From Bacillus sp. BGMRC 2118 (GTDB taxonomy: Bacteria; Bacillota; Bacilli; Bacillales; SA4), in assembly GCA_008364785.1 (NCBI GenBank), contig VTTJ01000002.1, positions 1 through 64,000 of the forward strand: a DNA stretch of 64,000 bases. Direction: 5' to 3'. Below the pieces are notes generated by a model. That model did not search any database, had not been told where the DNA came from, and worked only from the letters and a program-made list of their open reading frames with translations. A program made the position numbers and the translations under genes. This document shows positions 57,546 to 64,000 of this stretch, piece after piece (the first letter of the stretch is position 1; every line of letters starts with the position of its first letter).

Positions 57546-58313
57546 TTAATTAGTTTCTTTAGCTACATACTTTGCTACCTTTGCAGCAACACTTCTAGGA
57601 AGGAACTTAGCTGATAATGCACCAAATTTATTGAATCCTCCTGTAATGATTACCCTTTTTCCTTTCATTAGGGCATCAACTCCCATTTTTGCTACAGTTT
57701 CAGAATTCATTGCTCTTTTAAACATTTTTGTGTTTTCAACTTTTGCCAGTGCACCAAAGTTAGTTTTTGTTGCTCCGGGACATAAGGTTGTTACAGTAAT
57801 ATTGAAATCACTTACCTCTTCAACCAATGCCTCAGAAAATGATAAAACGAATGCTTTTGTTGCATAATAAACTGCCATAAATGGACCAGGTTGAAAAGCA
57901 GCAGTACTTGCAACGTTGAGTATTTTTCCAGAGTTTCGTTTTTTCATATCACCTAGGACATAGTAGGTTAACTCTGTAAGTGCAGTCACATTTAGTTGAA
58001 TCATCTCATTTTGTCTTTCGATATCAAGGTCAGAGAAGTTACCTAAAAGTCCAAATCCAGCATTGTTTATTAAAACATCAATTTTGATATTCTGATTTTC
58101 TATTTCATCATATACCTCTTTAGCAGCACCTGGCAAACTTAAATCTTTTACAATGGGTGTCACTTGAATGTTCTTATATGAATCTTTAATTTCAATTAAC
58201 TTATTCTTGTTTCTAGCCACTATCACTAAATTATATCCCTGATTTGCAAATAACTTTACAAATTCAAATCCTAATCCGCTTGTTGATCCTGTAATGAGTG
58301 CAGTTTTGTTCAT
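57546..58313 (-). CDS. Short-chain dehydrogenase/reductase (SDR)
   Basis: 255 residues. Classical SDR motifs: cofactor TGSTSGLGFEF, NNAG in VLINNAGFGLLG, catalytic Ser in LNVASTAAF and YxxxK in VYYATKAFVLS. The arginine after the first strand region (VARNKNKL) favours NADP. Resembles DltE/YueD-like reductases of unknown substrate. AAAGGAGAAATTCACC precedes the ATG. Cotranscribed with the ArsR-type regulator behind a clear promoter and inverted repeat. Confidence 0.88.
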   Translation of the reverse strand: MNKTALITGSTSGLGFEFVKLFANQGYNLVIVARNKNKLIEIKDSYKNIQVTPIVKDLSLPGAAKEVYDEIENQNIKIDVLINNAGFGLLGNFSDLDIERQNEMIQLNVTALTELTYYVLGDMKKRNSGKILNVASTAAFQPGPFMAVYYATKAFVLSFSEALVEEVSDFNITVTTLCPGATKTNFGALAKVENTKMFKRAMNSETVAKMGVDALMKGKRVIITGGFNKFGALSAKFLPRSVAAKVAKYVAKETN

Positions 58314-58344
58314 GGTGAATTTCTCCTTTGATTATGAGTTTAAA

Positions 58345-58392
58345 TGTTTAAGTGTTTAAACATATAATAATAAAATAGTTGCTTTAAGTCAA
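58345..58392 (-). promoter_or_regulatory. Promoter and ArsR-type operator of the SDR-arsR operon
   Basis: On the minus strand TTGACT (58392-58387), a 17-bp spacer, then TATTAT (58369-58364). Immediately downstream is TGTTTAA-N4-TTAAACA (58345-58362), with a third GTTTAAA half-site beside it. The site overlaps the expected transcription start, a natural place for repression. Confidence 0.72.
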
Positions 58393-58405
58393 TAATGAAA
58401 ATAAA

Positions 58406-58441
58406 AATGGAGAAGATCTGTAATAAAAGATCTTCTCCATT
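58406..58441 (-). terminator. Terminator of ytfP
   Basis: AATGGAGAAGATCT pairs perfectly with AGATCTTCTCCATT over 14 bp; on the minus strand TTTTATTTTC follows. It ends only 5 bp after the ytfP stop. Confidence 0.9.
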
Positions 58442-58445
58442 AATC

Positions 58446-59726
58446 CTAACGATTATATTTTGTATTCATCGAATTTTTCCCGGCAGTCATACCAGCCAGT
58501 CTACCAGTAACAAGTGCCGAAGTAATATTGTATCCACCAGTATAGCCATGAATATCAAGAATCTCACCACAGAAATATAATCCCTTTGTTAGCTTAGAAG
58601 ACATTTCCTTTGGATTAATTTCTTTCACTGAAACACCACCACCTGTGACAAAAGCCTTTTCAATTGATAACGTTCCATCGACGTAGAAGGAAAATTGCTT
58701 ACAGTTTTTTGCTAGTAAGCGCAGCTTTTCATGTGGAATGTGATGAAAGTTTAATTGCTCATCGATTTCAGATTGCTCCAGCAAGAATAGTAAATAACGT
58801 TCAGGAAGAAGTGATTTCAAGACATTTTTTATCGCTTTATTTGGTTCGTCCTTTAATAACTTCACAATGTGTTGAAACAGTGCTTCTTCATTTTGCTGAG
58901 GAATGGCATCAATACGCATCTCAACTTTTCGTGTAGTAAACTTCTGTTGCGTCTTTACCACAAACTGACTGCACCGAAGTACAGCTGGACCTGATATACC
59001 GAAGTGTGTAAACAGCATGTCCATTTTATGTGTAATGACCGTTTTTCCTTTTGGGTTTAAGACACTAAGCGCAATGTCACGTAAGGCAAGCCCTTGCAGA
59101 GATTTGTCTTTTATAAATGATTCACTTGAAGTTAGTGGCACTTCAGTTGGATACAGCTCGGTTATCGTATGACCTGCTTTTTCAGCCCATGCATAGCCAT
59201 CCCCTGTTGATCCAGTATGAGGAACAGACTTCCCACCAACTGCAATAATGACATGTTGACATGAAATGACTTGACCGTCTTTTAGGATGACAGCCTTCGT
59301 TTCTCCATTTTCATAGTCAACTGTTTTCACAGGTGTATTCGTCCATATTGTGACGTTTAATTTCCCTAATTGTGTTAAAAGCGCATCAACAACAGATTGT
59401 GCTTTATCTGTTACAGGAAACATGCGACCGTGATCTTCCTCTTTAAGTTGAATGCCTAAGTTTTCGAAAAAACGAATAATATCTTCATTACTAAAAATTG
59501 AAAATGCACTATGTAAAAAACGACCGTTTCCAGGGATATGCTTAATAATCTCGTCAACAGGTAACCGGTTTGTTACATTACAACGTCCACCACCTGATAT
59601 GGCAAGCTTTCTTCCTAATTTATCTCCTTTATCAATGAGCAGTACCTTTGCCCCCGCTTCTCCGGCTGCAATAGCTGCCATTAAGCCAGAAGGACCTCCT
59701 CCTATGACAACAACATCGAACTTCAT
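58446..59726 (-). CDS. ytfP: HI0933-family FAD-dependent oxidoreductase YtfP
   Basis: 426 residues. Rossmann motif [20 protein letters not shown] at the N-terminus, then [16 protein letters not shown] characteristic of the family, [20 protein letters not shown], and the C-terminal [18 protein letters not shown] flavoprotein of unknown reaction found across bacteria. GATGGAGGAACCAAT precedes the ATG. In B. subtilis the same gene neighbours opuD/ytgP-type genes, and ytgP is divergent here. Confidence 0.9.
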   Translation of the reverse strand: MKFDVVVIGGGPSGLMAAIAAGEAGAKVLLIDKGDKLGRKLAISGGGRCNVTNRLPVDEIIKHIPGNGRFLHSAFSIFSNEDIIRFFENLGIQLKEEDHGRMFPVTDKAQSVVDALLTQLGKLNVTIWTNTPVKTVDYENGETKAVILKDGQVISCQHVIIAVGGKSVPHTGSTGDGYAWAEKAGHTITELYPTEVPLTSSESFIKDKSLQGLALRDIALSVLNPKGKTVITHKMDMLFTHFGISGPAVLRCSQFVVKTQQKFTTRKVEMRIDAIPQQNEEALFQHIVKLLKDEPNKAIKNVLKSLLPERYLLFLLEQSEIDEQLNFHHIPHEKLRLLAKNCKQFSFYVDGTLSIEKAFVTGGGVSVKEINPKEMSSKLTKGLYFCGEILDIHGYTGGYNITSALVTGRLAGMTAGKNSMNTKYNR

Positions 59727-59888
59727 ATTGGTTCCTCCATCTAATGTGCTAGAAAAAGAATAGCACGTTTAGATAGAAAATAAAAATATTGTTGTGACGT
59801 GGAAAGTGAAAATATAGTCATTGGCTTGATTTGTGTTAAAATAGCATCATTGGATAAAAATGAAGATGGTTGAATTTGGTAGGTCATC

Positions 59889-59984
59889 ATGAAGTTTTTA
59901 TCAATTTATCGATACTCTCGTCAAAAAAGACGGGTAGAATACGAAACTATAATAGCACCATGCGAATTTAGAGTTATTAGTTAG
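59889..59984 (+). CDS. Possible 31-residue basic peptide before ytgP
   Basis: ATG with a weak GGTAGG site opens a frame starting MKFLSIYRYSRQKRRVEY and ending APCEFRVIS, with its stop 10 bp before the ytgP start. It could be a leader peptide affecting ytgP translation or a chance ORF. Confidence 0.3.
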   Translation: MKFLSIYRYSRQKRRVEYETIIAPCEFRVIS

Positions 59985-59994
59985 GGGATTATGA

Positions 59995-61617
59995 ATGTCT
60001 AGCTCAAACTTATTAAAAGGAACGTTTATTTTAACGTTAGGTACATATATATCAAGGATTTTAGGGATGATTTATGTTTTCCCGTTTGCAGCTTGGGTTG
60101 GTACAAGTGGAGTTGCATTATATTCTTATGGTTATGTTTACTATGCGATATTTCTGAGTATTTCTACAGTCGGTGTACCAATGGCTGTTTCAAAGTTTGT
60201 ATCAAAGTATAATGCTATAGGAGACTATAGAACGAGTAAGAAGATGTTTAAAGTAGGTATGACATTAATGATTGGAATGGGGGTATTTTCTTTCCTCCTT
60301 CTAAATTTGTTAGCACCAGTTCTAGCTTCTATGAATATAGGTGGAGCTAAGGAATTAACAAACTCAGTCGAAGAGATTGTTAGTGTTATACGAATGGTGA
60401 GTTTTGCTCTATTAATCGTACCGTTAATGAGTTTAGTTCGTGGGTTTTTCCAAGGCAATCAATCAATGGAGCCAACTGCAGTGTCTCAAGTAATTGAACA
60501 GTTGGTTAGGGTGTTATTTTTACTAGGCTCAGCGTATATCATTGTTGAGGTCATGAATGGGAAGATATCTACTGCTATCGGATATGCTACATTTGCTGCA
60601 TTTGTTGGGGCATTAGGTGGAATTGCGGTATTAGGTTGGTATTGGTATAAAAGAAAAGATGATTTCAACACATTAATCGAGAATAATAGTTATGATTCAG
60701 ATATTGAGACAAAGTCTATGATAAAAGAGTTGCTGACATATGCTGGACCGTTTGTCTTTGTAGGATTAGCCATTCCACTATATCAGGGAATCGATTCTTT
60801 AACATTTAATAAAGCGATGGCGGATATTGGTCTTGGTAAAGTGACTGAAGGAATCTTTGGGATGATAAATTTTAATATCAACAAACTCGTCATGATCCCA
60901 GTTTCACTTGCGACAGCTTTTGGTCTTACGCTAGTTCCAGCGATTACAAAAGCCTTTACAGATCAGAATCGTAAATCCTTACACACTCAAATAGATCAGT
61001 CGTTTCAAGTTGTATTTTTTCTAACATTACCTGCAGTTGTCGGTCTTGCTATTTTAAGTGATGAAATTTATGCATTGTTTTATGGGGCGAATGAATTGGG
61101 GGCAAACTTATTAGCATGGTATGCTCCAGTTGCAGTATTGTTTGCGTTCTTTACTGTAACTGCCGCCATTCTTCAAGGGATACAAAAACAAAAACTTGCT
61201 GTTATTAGTTTATTTTTCGGATTAATACTTAAAATTAGCCTAAATATCCCACTTATTACGTGGTTTGAAGGAGTTGGCTCTATAATAGCAACAGGAGTCG
61301 GCTACTTAGGCTCAGTTATCTATAGCTTGGCAATGATCAAGAGACACGCAAAGTTTTCCTATCGCTTGTTTTTCAAACGTTCCGTGCTAATGTTAATTTT
61401 CTCGATGTTCATGATTTTAGGAATAAGCCTTCTATTATTAGGCTTGTCTCCATTTATGACTTATGAAGACGGACGTTTCTCAGCGGTTATCTTAACCATC
61501 TTGGGCGTTCTAGTCGGAGCAGGAATCTACTTGTATTTAAGTTATCGTTCAAACTTAGCAGGAAAGCTATTAGGTGCACGTTTTTCATTTTTGAAAAAAC
61601 AAAAGGTGAGAGGATAA
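59995..61617 (+). CDS. ytgP: Lipid II flippase-type polysaccharide biosynthesis protein YtgP (MurJ-like)
   Basis: 540 residues with about fourteen membrane helices, MOP/MATE-like superfamily. The start LLKGTFILTLGTYISRILGM, then FVSKYNAIGDYRTSKKMFKV, and the basic C-terminus match the YtgP/SpoVB group. B. subtilis YtgP acts as a MurJ-type flippase for peptidoglycan lipid II. AGGGGATTATGA precedes the ATG. Its end overlaps a terminator shared with the convergent small gene. Confidence 0.92.
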   Translation: MSSSNLLKGTFILTLGTYISRILGMIYVFPFAAWVGTSGVALYSYGYVYYAIFLSISTVGVPMAVSKFVSKYNAIGDYRTSKKMFKVGMTLMIGMGVFSFLLLNLLAPVLASMNIGGAKELTNSVEEIVSVIRMVSFALLIVPLMSLVRGFFQGNQSMEPTAVSQVIEQLVRVLFLLGSAYIIVEVMNGKISTAIGYATFAAFVGALGGIAVLGWYWYKRKDDFNTLIENNSYDSDIETKSMIKELLTYAGPFVFVGLAIPLYQGIDSLTFNKAMADIGLGKVTEGIFGMINFNINKLVMIPVSLATAFGLTLVPAITKAFTDQNRKSLHTQIDQSFQVVFFLTLPAVVGLAILSDEIYALFYGANELGANLLAWYAPVAVLFAFFTVTAAILQGIQKQKLAVISLFFGLILKISLNIPLITWFEGVGSIIATGVGYLGSVIYSLAMIKRHAKFSYRLFFKRSVLMLIFSMFMILGISLLLLGLSPFMTYEDGRFSAVILTILGVLVGAGIYLYLSYRSNLAGKLLGARFSFLKKQKVRG

Positions 61618-61635
61618 GCCTTCCTTTCACCTTTT
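61601..61635. terminator. Hairpin between convergent ytgP and the coiled-coil gene
   Basis: AAAAGGTGA pairs with TCACCTTTT; the minus-strand side continues GTTTTTTC, so it best serves the gene at 61651, and the ytgP stop lies in the loop. Confidence 0.7.
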
Positions 61636-61650
61636 GGCTGTAATTGCAAA

Positions 61651-61854
61651 TTAGTATTGGCCTTGACCGATACCTAATCTGCGTTCAATGCGGTCTACGC
61701 GACGGTCTAAACGTTCGATTTGGTTATCAAGTCTTTGAACTTGACGCTCTAAGCGGTCTAAACGGCGATCAACATTTCCCCCGCCGCCTCCGCCTGGGTA
61801 TCCTGGAAAACCTGGAATGGGTAGAAAATAGCCTTCTGGTTGTTGTCTGTACAT
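61651..61854 (-). CDS. Small Pro/Gly-rich plus coiled-coil protein, 67 residues
   Basis: The N-terminus is proline- and glycine-rich (YFLPIPGFPGYPGGGGGG) and is followed by perfect heptad-like repeats built on DRLERQVQRLDNQIERLDRR. This should form a trimeric or longer coiled coil. Such composition recalls spore surface or exosporium proteins, but no family was recognised. TTAAAGGAGAGAACATT precedes the ATG. Confidence 0.7.
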   Translation of the reverse strand: MYRQQPEGYFLPIPGFPGYPGGGGGGNVDRRLDRLERQVQRLDNQIERLDRRVDRIERRLGIGQGQY

Positions 61855-61981
61855 AATGTTCTCTCCTTTAATGTAAAATGCGATATACAATTATAGTCTA
61901 TGGTTATAGGGCATGTGTTGAGAGAGTCATATGCCTATAAAACTAAATCTAGGCGAGTAAAATAAATAAGGTGGCTATAAA

Positions 61982-62698
61982 ATGAGAATAGATAAATTGC
62001 TAGCAAATATGGGATATGGCACCCGAAAGGAAGTTAAACAGTTATTAAAAACAGGTAATGTACGAGTTGAAGATGCAGTTGTTAAAGACCCGAAAACTCA
62101 AGTGAATCCAGATACACAAGTTGTTACTGTACATGGAGACGTTGTAGAGTATAGGGAATTTATTTATTTGATGATGAATAAGCCACAAGGGGTTATTTCA
62201 GCAACAGAAGATCATCAAGATGAAACGGTTATTGATTTATTAGAACAAGAGGACCAATTATTTGAGCCTTTTCCTGTAGGTCGATTGGATAAGGATACAG
62301 AAGGGTTATTGTTGATTACAAATGATGGACAATTAGCTCACCAGCTGTTATCTCCGAAGAAACACGTTCCAAAAACGTATTTTGCCCATATAAGAGGCGA
62401 AGTGACAGAGGAAGATGTAAAGTCATTTGCACAAGGGGTAGAGTTAGATGATGGATATGTAACTAAGCCTGGTGAGCTAACGATATTAAAAGCAGGAGAA
62501 ACCTCTCAAATTGAATTGGTTATTACGGAGGGGAAATTTCACCAAGTGAAGAGAATGTTTGAAGCAGTCGGTAAAAAGGTAACCTACCTAAAGAGAATTA
62601 AAATGGGTCCATTGCCACTCGATGAAACATTAGAACTTGGAGAGTACCGAGAATTGACCGATGAGGAAGTAGAACAATTACGTACATCGAGAGAATAG
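61982..62698 (+). CDS. ytzG: 16S rRNA pseudouridine synthase RsuA/RluE type (YtzG)
   Basis: 238 residues. An N-terminal S4 RNA-binding domain (MRIDKLLANMGYGTRKEVKQ) precedes the synthase domain with catalytic Asp in PVGRLDKDTEGLLLITNDGQ and KTYFAHIRG, HQVKRMFEAVGKKV. It probably modifies U516 of 16S rRNA. TAAGGTGGCTATAAA precedes the ATG; a terminator follows immediately. Confidence 0.92.
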   Translation: MRIDKLLANMGYGTRKEVKQLLKTGNVRVEDAVVKDPKTQVNPDTQVVTVHGDVVEYREFIYLMMNKPQGVISATEDHQDETVIDLLEQEDQLFEPFPVGRLDKDTEGLLLITNDGQLAHQLLSPKKHVPKTYFAHIRGEVTEEDVKSFAQGVELDDGYVTKPGELTILKAGETSQIELVITEGKFHQVKRMFEAVGKKVTYLKRIKMGPLPLDETLELGEYRELTDEEVEQLRTSRE

Positions 62699-62730
62699 AA
62701 AAGGAAGGACACTTGTCCTTCCTTTTCCCA
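62699..62730 (+). terminator. Terminator of ytzG
   Basis: AAAAGGAAGGACA pairs perfectly with TGTCCTTCCTTTT across a very short loop. Confidence 0.88.
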
Positions 62731-62868
62731 TTTAAGTAGGCTGTTTTCATAGATTTTTGAAGAAAAACTCGTTAGTCTAAAAGGTTATGATTGAAGTTAT
62801 GAGAACCTGTGTAATCAAGTCTATCTTATCAAATGTTTGACTGTTATACCTGTAATATCTAGGGTGTT

Positions 62869-63090
62869 TTACGAAGTCAACTTCACTTTCTTTTCAGTTG
62901 TTGTCCATTTCCCGCGACTCGGGCTTTCTACCAAATCGTTATATGCTAATACATTTAGATCACGCTGTATTGTCCTTTGCGTGATTCCAAATTCATCAAC
63001 TAGCTGTTCAGTAGTGACTGTACCTCTTTCACTAATAAACATATAAACGGATTTGATTCGACTAAGCATTCGAGAAGTTGAAGGCTTCAA
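62869..63090 (-). CDS. ytzE: DeoR-type HTH protein YtzE
   Basis: 73 residues consisting of a single winged HTH (RGTVTTEQLVDEFGITQRTI then QRDLNVLAYNDLVESPSRG), without a sensor domain. It matches small DeoR-like YtzE of Bacillus, target unknown. TTG start 9 bases after AAGGAG; an internal ATG seven codons later is the alternative. Lies next to pepV/ytjP as in B. subtilis. Confidence 0.85.
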   Translation of the reverse strand: MKPSTSRMLSRIKSVYMFISERGTVTTEQLVDEFGITQRTIQRDLNVLAYNDLVESPSRGKWTTTEKKVKLTS

Positions 63091-63541
63091 AAAACCACTC
63101 CTTAATGTTTTTTTGGCTAATCAAAAATGAAAGTATGAGTTCTACTAGCATAAAAAAGACTAAGTTTGGATCTTGAGTATTCTCACGTCATGTAAGAAAA
63201 ATTTTAAATTAATCTAACTACTACCATTTTACACAAAATTCTCAAGTAATTCACTTAATTAAATGAATTTACAAAAAATTTATAAAATACATGTATCCCC
63301 CCTTATAGCTTTTGTTGGAGTAAATATATGAAGCACTATGGGGGATGTATGACCTTTTCTATAAACTTCGTAGAATCTCGAAGAAAAAACACTATTTCTA
63401 TTATTAGGAAGTATAAACGTGATATACATATTTTGTAAAATGTTTTGCTTGTATAAGAAAATGGATTCATTATGACTAGCTTTTTTGCTAACTTTTGGTA
63501 TTCTATAATCAATGAAAAAATAAATATGACGGGGTGATTGA
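63091..63541. other. Gap between divergent ytzE and pepV
   Basis: About 450 AT-rich bases. TATAAT at 63504-63509 is a likely -10 for the downstream gene, with no convincing -35. The minus-strand frame between 63280 and 63591 overlaps the pepV start and is rejected. No RNA element was recognised. Confidence 0.5.
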
Positions 63542-64000
63542 ATGGAAGTCAATTGGCAACATGAAGTGTCGAAAAGAAAAGATGAACTCATTCAGGAAAC
63601 ACAACGCTTTTTAAAAATTAACAGCGTATTAGATGAAAATCAGGCAGACCATCAGGCACCTTTTGGTAAAGGAATACAAGAAGCATTGGAATTCTTATTG
63701 GAAAAAGGATCAGAAGACGGATTCACGATTAAAAATGTAGATGGGTATGCAGGGCATATCGAATATGGTAAGGGTGAGGAACTTGTGGGAGTTCTTTGTC
63801 ATATCGATGTTGTGCCTCCAGGTGATAATTGGACAAGTGATCCATTTTCAGCTGAAATTCGTGATAATAAAATCTTTGCTCGCGGTGCTTTGGATGATAA
63901 AGGCCCGACTATGGCAGCGTATTATGCGCTGAAAATTGTAAAAGAACTCGGCTTGCCTGTTAACAAACGCTTAAGGATCATTATTGGAACAGATGAAGAA
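63542..64000 (+). CDS. ytjP: Dipeptidase PepV (YtjP), M20 family, cut by the window end
   Basis: The first 153 codons are present and the frame is open to the end of the window. M20 metallopeptidase motifs are clear: metal-binding LCHIDVVPPGDNW, bridging Asp in ARGALDDKGP and catalytic Glu region GTDEE. Full PepV enzymes are about 465 residues and cleave dipeptides with two zinc ions in the cytoplasm. GGGGTGATTGA precedes the ATG. Confidence 0.92.
   Translation, partial: MEVNWQHEVSKRKDELIQETQRFLKINSVLDENQADHQAPFGKGIQEALEFLLEKGSEDGFTIKNVDGYAGHIEYGKGEELVGVLCHIDVVPPGDNWTSDPFSAEIRDNKIFARGALDDKGPTMAAYYALKIVKELGLPVNKRLRIIIGTDEE

Noticed and set aside
62737..62765. A fifth copy of the dispersed element after ytzG
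   Set aside because: Only about 20 bases (AGGCTGTTTTCATAGATTTT) resemble the left end; nothing further aligns.
63280..63591. Minus-strand ORF of 103 codons upstream of pepV
   Set aside because: It overlaps the start of the clear dipeptidase gene, lacks a ribosome binding site and has random-looking composition.

Overview
This window looks like a chromosomal segment of a mesophilic, AT-rich, Gram-positive Bacillaceae bacterium. Most proteins read as close relatives of the Bacillus subtilis 'yt' region: ytkD, ytlDCA, ytmAB, pckA, metK, ytoA, ytpAB, ytqBA, ytzC, yttB, leuS, ytwF, ytfP, ytgP, ytzG, ytzE and ytjP occur in a familiar order. Ribosome binding sites are strong (AGGAGG type), TTG and GTG starts are common, and rho-independent terminators are abundant. 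No rRNA, tRNA, CRISPR array, transposase or prophage gene was seen.

Layout. 1-3.1 kb is an AT-rich accessory patch: two tiny overlapping membrane ORFs, a secreted cysteine-peptidase-like protein with an internal tandem repeat, and an unrecognised 401-residue exported or anchored protein. 3.4-11.6 kb holds flotillin FloT, a DUF1284 protein, the manganese importer mntABCD behind several MntR-like boxes, a methyltransferase and a secreted protein. 11.7-14.0 kb pairs a 2-oxoglutarate/Fe(II) dioxygenase with a CysJ-like flavin reductase that lacks a flavodoxin domain. 14.1-18.6 kb has a subtilisin and several small membrane proteins. 18.7-25.5 kb has DUF1540, a His-rich ZnuA behind a near-perfect Zur box, YidD, LuxS, a YcgR/YcgQ-like pair, an amidase, YtzI and Dps with a sigma-B-type promoter. 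25.6-34.3 kb carries a GC-rich structured repeat, YwaF, a beta-lactamase-fold hydrolase, threonine aldolase, the Nudix protein YtkD, a YtlACD-type ABC importer and YtmAB. 34.7-48.4 kb is housekeeping: pckA (CcpN-type site), metK (SAM-I riboswitch), ytoA, ytpAB, the ytqBA tRNA-modification pair, ytzC, a NERD-domain gene, yttB and leuS (leucine T-box). 49.5-56.0 kb is a LacI-controlled carbohydrate module: regulator, debranching-type glucosidase, binding protein and two permeases, with no ATPase gene. A PfkB kinase, an ArsR/SDR pair, ytfP, ytgP, rsuA, ytzE and the start of the dipeptidase gene pepV/ytjP follow.

The most unusual signals are non-coding. (1) The NERD-domain gene at 43229-44224 is bracketed on both sides by five same-orientation copies of a short motif (GACTCATAAAT type) spaced 20-21 bp, about two helical turns; the first downstream copy contains the gene's own stop codon. 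(2) A family of 150-185 bp intergenic elements with imperfect terminal inverted repeats occurs four times within 17 kb (17918, 21387, 23096, 34487). Each copy lies against the 3' end of a gene or its terminator, and one has a clean internal deletion. (3) Two convergent genes at 26.67 kb share an 18-bp-stem terminator that lies inside both reading frames, so both proteins end in KETTSQS(F). (4) The ywaF-like gene has a leader hairpin that covers its Shine-Dalgarno sequence. (5) A diverged rhodanese 3' end lies beyond the sugar module, whose other flank is the intact rhodanese gene ytwF.

All functional calls come from reading motifs and from recalled family knowledge; no database search was run. 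Start codons were re-chosen where the Shine-Dalgarno position contradicted the longest open frame, and coordinates of hairpins and operator-like sites are hand-counted.
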